Positions 15,689-22,227 of a stretch of DNA of 36,010 bases are shown here, in pieces (within the stretch, counting starts at the first letter, position 1; the number at the start of each line of letters is the position of its first letter). Below the pieces are notes generated by a model. It did not search any database. It saw nothing but the letters and a program-made list of their open reading frames with translations, and had not been told where the DNA came from. The translations under genes and the position numbers were made by a program. The DNA is from Bacteroidota bacterium (lineage in GTDB: Bacteria; Bacteroidota; Bacteroidia; Bacteroidales; UBA1715), in the NCBI GenBank assembly GCA_009786075.1, contig WQTX01000019.1:1-36010 (forward strand), given 5' to 3'.

Positions 15689-16825
15689 TTAATACTCCCG
15701 CTCCAACCACCGCGAAAAAAACACATCGGAAACTTGATACAACGTTTGTTCTCTGCCGATTGTTTCGGTAATTAAATCTTTGTCTAAAAGCGTTTTTTTC
15801 AATCGCAGCGAATCGGTTGGGGTGCCAATATTATACTTTGTTAAAAAACTTTTTGCAGTAACCTGTTCTACCGAGTTTTCTTTTGCAATGGCAATGAGAT
15901 ATTTCCATTGCGAGGCACTCAACAACTCTTTATATTGAAAAAATGTTGGTTCGTTGCGTTGCATCAATTCCAAGCAGGCATCTTTTGCTTCTTGCATAGT
16001 AATATATTCTTTGTCGCTTTGCAAAAAAATCATATTACACACACTTTGCGTATAAAAAGTGTGTGTGCGTGTCCATTCTAAAATAAATGTAATAATCTCT
16101 TTATCAATCTGTTTTCCATTCTTTTTAAACTGTTTTTCGATAAATTCCGAATATTTTTTGTCGTCAATTTTATTGAGATACATAAATTGTGTGCTTGCAA
16201 AAAATGGTCGTTTAGCGTTAGAAAACATATCGGTCATCATTGTTTTTTTGCTGCCGCAAAAAATAAAACGAATATTGTGCAAATGCTGAACGATAGAACG
16301 CAACATTGCTTCGGTGTTTTTTTCGGGAAAATCGGTTATTTGCTGAAATTCGTCTATGGCGAGCACAATCAGCGGCTTTTGCGAGTCGAGAAATTGCAAA
16401 ATTCCCTGCAAAGTATGTGTTTTTTCGCTTTCCGTGTTGTACGAAATTGCCACTTGCGGTTCGCCCGAAATGGCGTCGAAACTGATAACCGGTCGAAATC
16501 CTTTCAGTAAATTCACAAACAATTTGCCAATAGTGGTTTTTTCTGGGAATTTTTTGAGAATTGCCTCCGAAAGCAGTTTATTAAAATCAGCTTGCGACGT
16601 TGCAAAATTTATATCAACATACAAACATTCAACGTTTTTGTTTTTTTTGTAATGGTTGAAAAGATGCAAAATAAGCCCTGTTTTTCCCATGCGGCGTGGC
16701 GAAACAAGCGTTGTGTCAATACCGTTTTCTATATTATTACACAAGTGTTTTAGCTCTGTTTCCCTGTCGCAAAACAATTCTTTCGATTTGTAGCCTTTCA
16801 GTAAAAATGGGTTGTTCTTTTTCAT
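15689..16825 (-). CDS. AAA+ ATPase of the archaeal-ATPase type with C-terminal winged helix
   Basis: A 378-residue P-loop ATPase. Seen: N-terminal FLLKGYKSKELFCDRETEL, Walker A SPRRMGKTGLI (about 44-54), Walker B LIVLAIDEFQQI (about 155-166), a sensor-like FIFCGSKK (about 189-196) and a C-terminal helical region (about 290-378) that looks like a winged helix. Such proteins are abundant in Bacteroidales, related to STAND/Orc1-Cdc6-like ATPases; their roles are mostly unknown. The start at 16825 (MKKNNPFLLKGYK) is chosen because an in-frame ATG at 16870 lies upstream of the -7 box at 16848-16855. Five 14-bp direct repeats begin over the -33 element, suggesting autoregulation or binding by this or another protein. 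Confidence 0.85.
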   Translation of the reverse strand: MKKNNPFLLKGYKSKELFCDRETELKHLCNNIENGIDTTLVSPRRMGKTGLILHLFNHYKKNKNVECLYVDINFATSQADFNKLLSEAILKKFPEKTTIGKLFVNLLKGFRPVISFDAISGEPQVAISYNTESEKTHTLQGILQFLDSQKPLIVLAIDEFQQITDFPEKNTEAMLRSIVQHLHNIRFIFCGSKKTMMTDMFSNAKRPFFASTQFMYLNKIDDKKYSEFIEKQFKKNGKQIDKEIITFILEWTRTHTFYTQSVCNMIFLQSDKEYITMQEAKDACLELMQRNEPTFFQYKELLSASQWKYLIAIAKENSVEQVTAKSFLTKYNIGTPTDSLRLKKTLLDKDLITETIGREQTLYQVSDVFFSRWLEREY

Positions 16826-16847
16826 ACGTTTGAAAATAAAATTTTGA

Positions 16848-16879
16848 CAAATATAATACATTATTTTCAAATTATCAAA
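16848..16879 (-). promoter_or_regulatory. Promoter of the AAA ATPase gene
   Basis: On the minus strand, TATATTTG (16855-16848) is a -7 box and TTTG (16879-16876) is a -33 element 20 nt upstream. The -33 element lies within the first 14-bp direct repeat (16872-16885), so anything binding the repeats would touch the promoter. The -7 box is 22 nt from the ATG at 16825. Confidence 0.65.
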
Positions 16880-16960
16880 TTTTGATTATCAAATTTTGAA
16901 TATCACTTTTTGACTATCATTTTTTGACTATCACTTTTTGATAGTCAAAATTTGATAATC
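16872..16960. repeat. Five 14-bp tandem repeats plus one inverted copy
   Basis: Consecutive units: TTATCAAATTTTGA (16872 and 16886), ATATCACTTTTTGA (16900), CTATCATTTTTTGA (16914) and CTATCACTTTTTGA (16928), all in one phase with no gap. An inverted relative, TAGTCAAAATTTGATAATC, follows at 16942-16960. Units share the pattern NTATCA..TTTTGA. The 14-bp period is not a helical turn multiple, so successive sites rotate around the DNA. Position over the ATPase promoter suggests operator or iteron-like binding sites. Confidence 0.88.
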
Positions 16961-17021
16961 TATTTTATGCTATCAGCTTCCGCCAAAAATTGCCGGAGCA
17001 AAAATAATTTGTAATTTAAAA

Positions 17022-17051
17022 TTTGTAATTCAAAATTATAGTGTACTTTTG
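17022..17051 (+). promoter_or_regulatory. rpsP promoter
   Basis: TTTG at 17022-17025 and TACTTTTG at 17044-17051 (TAnnTTTG) are separated by 18 nt. The rpsP ATG follows at 17089, leaving a short AT-rich leader with no obvious ribosomal-protein binding fold. Confidence 0.7.
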
Positions 17052-17088
17052 CGCAAAAATTTTTATTAATTAACAAAAAACAAAGACA

Positions 17089-17679
17089 ATGGCTGTTAAA
17101 ATTAGATTAGCACGACACGGAAGAAAGGCGAGCCCTTTTTATCACATTGTAGCTGCAGATAGCAGAGCGCCACGTGATGGTAAATTTATTGAAAAAATCG
17201 GTACGTACAAACCAACTGCCAACCCTGCGGTGGTAGAATTGAAATTTGACCGTGCCCTGTATTGGTTAAATGTTGGTGCACAACCAACCGACACAACTCG
17301 TTCGATTTTGCGCAACGAAGGTGTTTTATTTATGAAACACTTACAAGGCGGTGTGAAAAAAGGTGCATTCGACCAAGCAACCTTAGAGAAAAAATTCCAA
17401 GCATTTTTGGACGAAAAACGCAAAAAAGAAGAAGCAGTTATTTCTAAATTATCATCGGAAAAACAAGCTGCTATGAAAAAACGTATTGCTGCCGAAACTG
17501 AGGCAAACAAAAAACGTGAAGAAGCACAAGCTCAAAAATTAGCAGAAGCAACAGCAGCAGCGCAACCCGAAGAAGCTCCGGAAGAAGAAACTGCGGGAAC
17601 AGCAACCGAAGAAGTTGTTGCAGATGCTTCGACAAGCTCAGCAACCGAAACTGCCGAAGAAACTCCGGCTGCAGAATAA
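17089..17679 (+). CDS. rpsP: 30S ribosomal protein S16 with long acidic tail
   Basis: The first about 85 residues are canonical S16: [24 protein letters not shown], abridged here as [19 protein letters not shown] then [21 protein letters not shown], followed by the [12 protein letters not shown] strand-turn region. S16 supports 30S assembly. The protein is 196 residues against about 80 in E. coli; extended S16 proteins are common in Bacteroidetes. The extension is first a charged helix (about 100-155, rich in K, E and A) and then a low-complexity acidic tail rich in E, A and T. Part of that tail, DASTSSATE, is encoded by a dispersed CTTCGAC-type repeat. It has its own promoter and terminator. 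The usual downstream partner rimM is about 950 nt away with a secreted-protein gene between. Confidence 0.96.
   Translation: MAVKIRLARHGRKASPFYHIVAADSRAPRDGKFIEKIGTYKPTANPAVVELKFDRALYWLNVGAQPTDTTRSILRNEGVLFMKHLQGGVKKGAFDQATLEKKFQAFLDEKRKKEEAVISKLSSEKQAAMKKRIAAETEANKKREEAQAQKLAEATAAAQPEEAPEEETAGTATEEVVADASTSSATETAEETPAAE
17627..17647. repeat. CTTCGAC-type dispersed repeat inside the rpsP tail
   Basis: CTTCGACAAGCTCAGCAACC at 17627-17646 closely matches the copy at 13715-13734 and, in inverse orientation, the copy near 13087. It encodes part of the DASTSSAT segment of the S16 tail. Confidence 0.65.
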
Positions 17680-17707
17680 GAAACTTTTAATTGTTTTCAT
17701 TTGAAAG

Positions 17708-17746
17708 CCTAATTTGAAAGTGTAACTTTCTTGTTAGGTTTTTTTT
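17708..17746 (+). terminator. rpsP terminator
   Basis: CCTAA pairs with TTAGG and the inner GAAAG with CTTTC, with small internal loops, followed by eight T. It lies 29 nt after the rpsP stop, so rpsP is probably monocistronic. Confidence 0.75.
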
Positions 17747-17749
17747 ATT

Positions 17750-17924
17750 CAATGTCGTTTAGTTAAGAGAAATATGAATCAAGAGTTGACAATAAATTTT
17801 CTTCGTGCCTTTCTGTCTTCGTGTCTTCATGTTCACCAAAACGCGCTTGCGCGCAAAAAATAAACACGAAGACAGAAAGGCACAAAGACACGAAGGTTAA
17901 AAATTCCTTAATTAAACGACATTG
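17750..17924. repeat. Composite inverted-repeat element of about 175 bp
   Basis: The outer arms CAATGTCGTTTAGTTAAG (17750-17767) and CTTAATTAAACGACATTG (17907-17924) are inverted repeats with one mismatch. Inner arms CGTGCCTTTCTGTCTTCGTG (17804-17823) and the matching region 17864-17884 form a second 21-bp stem with one mismatch. The centre holds GCGCTTGCGCGC. No plausible ORF. It fills most of the gap between rpsP and the next promoter and looks like a folded-back dispersed element. Confidence 0.85.
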
Positions 17925-17979
17925 TTTTTTTTATTCAAAAATTTAATTGAACAAAAACTTGTTTGTAACAACATTATTA

Positions 17980-17987
17980 TATATTTG
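17980..17987 (+). promoter_or_regulatory. -7 box of the secreted barrel-like gene
   Basis: TATATTTG fits TAnnTTTG and lies 22 nt before the ATG at 18010. Confidence 0.6.
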
Positions 17988-18009
17988 TACTGTTTATAAC
18001 TAAAAAAAT

Positions 18010-18609
18010 ATGAATATGAAAAAAATCACATGTATCGTAGGAATTTTTATTGTATTTTCAATGAACCTGCACGCACAAAACACTGAAACAAAGGAATATA
18101 GAAATCAATTGCAATTTTCCCCTTTTTATTTTTTAGCAAAAACATTTTATGTTTCTTATGAACGTATGTTGCCCAATGTTAATGGAGCAATCCGCATTTC
18201 TCCATCGGTTATGATGGATATGAGTAAATCTTATTACGACCTATACGATGATATGTATGTGTACAATATTGCGTATAGTAGTAGCAAAGAGGCGTATGCG
18301 TTGGAACTTGCGTATAAAATGTTTACATTTGAGAGCCCGCGTACAGCAAATATTTATTTTAGTCCGTACACACAATATAAATATATTATTGAAAAATATA
18401 ACGACAATACGCATAAAAATAACGTATTTGGAGCCGGTATCGACGCCGGCATAAAACTCTCCGGCGGTCGTTTTGTGATGGATATTACTTGTGGTGGTGG
18501 TGTGCGAGTGCCTTTTAATGAAGATAAAAATTTTTCATCGGAAATGTTTGATGATAATTACAAAGGAATTATTGCTCGAGCAAATTTTCTGCTGGGTATG
18601 ACATTTTAA
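18010..18609 (+). CDS. Secreted, probably outer-membrane beta-barrel protein
   Basis: A 199-residue protein with a signal peptide MNMKKITCIVGIFIVFSMNL cleaved after HAQ. The mature chain alternates hydrophobic and polar residues in strand-like stretches (LQFSPFYFLAKTFYVSYERM, NIYFSPYTQYKYIIEKY, NVFGAGIDAGIKLSGG, GIIARANFLLGMTF). It ends in an aromatic residue (Phe), as in outer-membrane barrels recognised by the BAM complex. It is small, with room for about eight strands. Two Met codons (18010 and 18016) are equally possible starts. It may be cotranscribed with rimM, which begins 23 nt downstream. Family not identified. Confidence 0.75.
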   Translation: MNMKKITCIVGIFIVFSMNLHAQNTETKEYRNQLQFSPFYFLAKTFYVSYERMLPNVNGAIRISPSVMMDMSKSYYDLYDDMYVYNIAYSSSKEAYALELAYKMFTFESPRTANIYFSPYTQYKYIIEKYNDNTHKNNVFGAGIDAGIKLSGGRFVMDITCGGGVRVPFNEDKNFSSEMFDDNYKGIIARANFLLGMTF

Positions 18610-18632
18610 TAATTTACAATTAATAATTAATT

Positions 18633-19154
18633 ATGTTCCCTTTGATAGAACAATACACCTCAGTAGGCTACATTTCAAAACCTTACGGCGGCAACGGCAC
18701 AGTACTCATTGAACTTAAAGCGCTTGAAAGCAAAGAATTTGCCAAACGCAACTATGTGTTGCTCGACATTCAACAGAAATTGGTACCTTTTTTTATAGAA
18801 GAATGTGTGTGCAAAAACAATAATGTGTACGTCAAATTTTGCGATATTCATTCGGTGGACGATGCTGAAAAAATTGCAGGATTACGGATTTACATAGAAC
18901 AAACTGCCGACGAAGTTGATGATGAAGACTCGCACGCACTTGTTTCGTACTCGCTTTTCAATGCTCCGCACACGTTAGTTGGTACAATTACCGATGTGTT
19001 GGAATACCCCATGCAACTGCTTTTGGAGGTGGAAACACCTCAAAATACGCAGGTGTTAATTCCTTTGGTTGATGAATTTATTGTTGAAATTGACGAAGAA
19101 AAACGTTCAATTATCATGAATATTCCCGAAGGATTGGTGGATTTAAACGTGTAG
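18633..19154 (+). CDS. rimM: Ribosome maturation factor RimM
   Basis: A 173-residue 16S rRNA processing factor that binds S19 and helps 30S head assembly. The N-terminal RimM domain starts SVGYISKPYGGNGTVLIEL, corresponding to the family's VGxIxKxHGxxGEV pattern, and the C-terminal part (about 95-173) is the PRC-barrel domain, with LFNAPHTLVGTITDVLEYP and IPLVDEFIVEID near the end. Length is normal. It lies after the secreted barrel-like gene rather than directly after rpsP. The stop codon TAG overlaps the first bases of a 60-bp inverted repeat, which may serve as 3'-end hairpin. Confidence 0.9.
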   Translation: MFPLIEQYTSVGYISKPYGGNGTVLIELKALESKEFAKRNYVLLDIQQKLVPFFIEECVCKNNNVYVKFCDIHSVDDAEKIAGLRIYIEQTADEVDDEDSHALVSYSLFNAPHTLVGTITDVLEYPMQLLLEVETPQNTQVLIPLVDEFIVEIDEEKRSIIMNIPEGLVDLNV

Positions 19155-19210
19155 AGACGTAGCCTGCTACGTCTCAAAAAGAACAAAGACGTAGCAGGCT
19201 ACGTCTCTAC
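19151..19210. repeat. Perfect 24-bp inverted repeat overlapping the rimM stop
   Basis: Arms 19151-19174 and 19187-19210 are perfect complements around a 12-nt loop. Each arm is itself a hairpin (AGACGTAGC, CT, GCTACGTCT), so the 9-mer AGACGTAGC or its complement occurs four times. The first arm contains the TAG stop of rimM. The stem is followed by ACAATGCTGG, not a T-run, so it is more repeat than terminator. Confidence 0.88.
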
Positions 19211-19358
19211 AATGCTGGAAATAAACACAAAAAAACGAAAAATCCCCCATTTTTCCTGTTTTCGATAAAAAATATTAGCTCAACATGCCGTTTGTATCAA
19301 AAAAGTTGTATTTTCACAAATTATTTTGAACTATATAAGGAGTGCAGCATACACAGAT

Positions 19359-21335
19359 ATGAAAAAAATCGTTGGTCTTTTTTTCTTTTTTATTGTATTA
19401 CAATGCTCAATGCAGGCGCAAATAGCCGCCTCTGTTGATACCGCAGCTATTTATAAACGGGCTCGTTCGGTCATGGGCGAAAGAAATCTCGAAAAATTAG
19501 CGAAAAATCTTACTGAGCCTTACAAAGACGATGCAAGCAAAGTGTTGGCAATATCGTATTGGATTACCAAAAACATAAAATACCAATATTCGGGTTTGGG
19601 TTCACGGGCAGTTGAACTGAAAACGCCCGAAAAAGTGCTTAAAACCAAAAAAGCATTGAGTCCGGAATATGCGCAACTGTTTGTGGCTATGTGCAATGCG
19701 GTTGATGTAAAAGCCGGAGTGGTGGACGGTTATGTGAAAGATTTCGATTTTTTCCCGGGCGACACGTTATTTAAAGCCGAACATACGTGGAATATTGTGA
19801 AAATCGACAACGATTGGCACATTGTGGATTTAACATACGCCGGCTCAACATTTGACCCCGAAGTTTCAAAATCGTCGAAATTTATGTATTCGCTTTTTCG
19901 AGTGCCACAAAGCACCGAAATGAAACCGATAAAAAAATATTCGCCGCAATGGATTTGTGTGCCGCCCACAACTGCCGTAAAAACGCATTTGCCGATGCTT
20001 TCGATGTTTCAACTATTGCAAAATCCTGTGAGTATTGAGCAATTTCAGCAACGAGATACTGCCATTATCCGACATCTCAAAAAATATCCGCAGAAAATGA
20101 AAGATTTTTCGGCAATTGATTATTTTGTGGCGTTGCCGCAAATAGAAAAATATAAAATTCTTGCGTCCGAAGTGTTGCAGCAAAATCCGTATGCGCACTT
20201 AAATGCGGCGTTTTACAATTATTATGTGGTCGATTTGTTCAAACGACATCATTATTTAGATGAAACCGGTCATTTATTTGCCTCGCAAGCCGATTTGAAA
20301 GATGTGCTTTTGTATGCACAAAAAGCCGATACGCTATTTCAAATAGCTATACAAAATGATGCCAAACGGCTAAAATTGGCGCAAATACGCAGCAATGAGT
20401 GGAAACGAGATATGATGAATTACAATAAATTGCATCAAGCGCAAACGCAAGCATTGAGCAAACGATATGCAAAATCGCTACAAAGCATACAAAAACTGAC
20501 CACGCAAATACCCACGCTTATTGCCTTGATTGAAAAAAATCAACAAAAATATAATGTAGAAACTATCAAACGACAAAATCGCCCAACACCACAGCGCAAC
20601 GAGGAATTATATAAAGGTATGGATTTGTTGGAAAAAGCCGATTCACTGCACGAACTTTTGGTGGAAACCATGCAACGTTACGACGAACTTTTGGGAAATT
20701 TACTGAAAACCGACCCGCAAATTGCACTCAATAATCAAAAAGAGGCAAAAGCGTTGAATGAACGCAATACCAAGATTTTGCGTAATTATATAAATAATAA
20801 AAACAGTAATATGCCCATGGTGTATATTACCGATAAATCAATTACCAAAGAAGTTTTTACCAAAAATATGACAAAAATCGACAGTTTGCATACAGTGGGT
20901 GTCGATGCCGTTGTAAATTCGTTGCTCAACAATTTTTCGGCAATCAATGCTTTGTTGAAAAAATACAATTCGCTTACCGGCGAATATTTAAATGCACTGC
21001 TCTTGGCAAAATCAAAACTTGTACCCGATAGCAATGAAGACGCTCGCTACGTGGCTGCGGTGGAAGAATACACAAAAAACATGAGCCGTATAAAAAATGA
21101 ATTGACACAAATACATAAAAGTTTGCCCGAAATTGCCGAAATTTTAAAATCGGAAGAGAAATTTTTTGCCGAAAATAGCGAGCTGTTGAAAAAAGACAAT
21201 ATGCTCGAAACTATTCGCCACAAACGGTACATAGACTATCGCAAAAAATACCGGCAAATAGATGTGGAATACATTAAATATTTTATAAAACAAAATAGAG
21301 ATTTCAAAAAATTAATTCAAAAAGTAATAATTTAA
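19359..21335 (+). CDS. Secreted transglutaminase-fold protein lacking the catalytic Cys
   Basis: A 658-residue exported protein. The signal peptide is MKKIVGLFFFFIVLQCSMQA with cleavage near QAQ; a TTG-started extension from 19326 is unlikely. Residues about 60-165 follow the transglutaminase-like core: ISYWITKNIKY, LKTPEKVLKTKK, YAQLFVAMCNAVDVKAGVV, then EHTWNIV with H142 and VDLTYAG with D157. Where active members have GVC before xxYA, this protein has ALSPEYA, so the nucleophile position is S101. It is probably non-catalytic or altered. Residues about 350-658 are mostly Lys/Leu/Gln-rich helices, likely coiled coil. The next secreted gene begins 11 nt downstream, suggesting an operon of envelope proteins. 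Confidence 0.8.
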   Translation: MKKIVGLFFFFIVLQCSMQAQIAASVDTAAIYKRARSVMGERNLEKLAKNLTEPYKDDASKVLAISYWITKNIKYQYSGLGSRAVELKTPEKVLKTKKALSPEYAQLFVAMCNAVDVKAGVVDGYVKDFDFFPGDTLFKAEHTWNIVKIDNDWHIVDLTYAGSTFDPEVSKSSKFMYSLFRVPQSTEMKPIKKYSPQWICVPPTTAVKTHLPMLSMFQLLQNPVSIEQFQQRDTAIIRHLKKYPQKMKDFSAIDYFVALPQIEKYKILASEVLQQNPYAHLNAAFYNYYVVDLFKRHHYLDETGHLFASQADLKDVLLYAQKADTLFQIAIQNDAKRLKLAQIRSNEWKRDMMNYNKLHQAQTQALSKRYAKSLQSIQKLTTQIPTLIALIEKNQQKYNVETIKRQNRPTPQRNEELYKGMDLLEKADSLHELLVETMQRYDELLGNLLKTDPQIALNNQKEAKALNERNTKILRNYINNKNSNMPMVYITDKSITKEVFTKNMTKIDSLHTVGVDAVVNSLLNNFSAINALLKKYNSLTGEYLNALLLAKSKLVPDSNEDARYVAAVEEYTKNMSRIKNELTQIHKSLPEIAEILKSEEKFFAENSELLKKDNMLETIRHKRYIDYRKKYRQIDVEYIKYFIKQNRDFKKLIQKVII

Positions 21336-21346
21336 AACAAAAGAGT

Positions 21347-22081
21347 ATGAAAAAATGTTTAGCTATTTTAATTGGTGTTGCACTTTCAGCAGCGGCTTCA
21401 TCGCAAGTTCTTAGACTTCCTATATCGACAGCACCGCCCATTTTTGGTCGTTTTTTCGGGCAAGCAGGAGGAACTATTGGGTTAGATTTTTCGCAATTTT
21501 CGGGTACAGTTGGGCATCACAACAATCCGGTTTTACACAAACAAGTGAATTATGCAACCTTAGCCATAGGCGGACGTTTTAATGTGTTTGAATTTTCCAA
21601 TACATTTTCGGTAGCCTTGGCAGCCCAACCATTGATTAGTTTTGGTAGAGCCTACAACAAAAGCACAGGCGGCGGCGTGAATTTTATGTTTCGCACCCCA
21701 TGTACGATTGATTTCAACATAGGCTATGCTGCTACAAATAAAAGCCATGCAAGCCGGCGAGGAGTGGTAATTGGTGCCGGTATGCAATGGGTAAAATATC
21801 CGTTTTTTGGCGGCGATATACCTGTTTTTAAAGAGCGTACATCCGGCGGACAACCATTTTTTACCAATATGAACTGCAATTGGTGGGAACCGGTGGCACA
21901 TTTAGGTATTCGCAGTCCCCGACAACATTTTTATAGTAATGAAGTGAACATTCGTGTGGCTTATGTAAAACGCGATTCTTTGAATTTAAACGGTGCAAGC
22001 AATACAAGTCTAAACAATACGCTGCGAGATTTTGAGCGGTTTAGCATAATGCTTTCTTATTTGGTATTCTTGAATTATTAG
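21347..22081 (+). CDS. Secreted hypothetical, barrel-like
   Basis: A 244-residue protein with signal peptide MKKCLAILIGVALSAAASSQ. It is Gly-, Phe- and Asn-rich with alternating segments (GGTIGLDFSQFSGTVGHHNN, GGGVNFMFRTPCTIDFNIGY, RGVVIGAGMQWVKYPFFGG) and ends in SYLVFLNY with an aromatic last residue, as in outer-membrane barrels. It follows the transglutaminase-like gene by 11 nt with no promoter box between, so the two are probably coexpressed and may form a surface complex; this is inference. It is followed by a strong perfect hairpin. Family not identified. Confidence 0.72.
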   Translation: MKKCLAILIGVALSAAASSQVLRLPISTAPPIFGRFFGQAGGTIGLDFSQFSGTVGHHNNPVLHKQVNYATLAIGGRFNVFEFSNTFSVALAAQPLISFGRAYNKSTGGGVNFMFRTPCTIDFNIGYAATNKSHASRRGVVIGAGMQWVKYPFFGGDIPVFKERTSGGQPFFTNMNCNWWEPVAHLGIRSPRQHFYSNEVNIRVAYVKRDSLNLNGASNTSLNNTLRDFERFSIMLSYLVFLNY

Positions 22082-22109
22082 TGTTTAGTTGACGAGTTTG
22101 GAGTAAATC

Positions 22110-22172
22110 ATTATTGTCCGATAAAAAAAGTGAGTTAAAAAACTTAGCTCACTTTTTTTATCGGACAATAAT
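22110..22172. terminator. Perfect 25-bp inverted repeat, terminator-like
   Basis: The left arm 22110-22134 (ATTATTGTCCGATAAAAAAA, then GTGAG) and the right arm 22148-22172 are exact complements with a 13-nt loop. The T-run lies within the right arm after CTCAC, so a shorter GTGAG/CTCAC stem with U-tract would terminate on either strand. It separates the secreted-protein pair from the AsmA gene. Confidence 0.85.
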
Positions 22173-22227
22173 GTTTTGAATTAAAAAATTATGTACTTTT
22201 AGCGTTCAAACCAAAAACTTATACATT

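Noticed and set aside
16872-16960. CRISPR array
   Set aside because: The 14-bp units are contiguous with no spacers, so this is a tandem repeat and not a CRISPR array; no cas genes are present.
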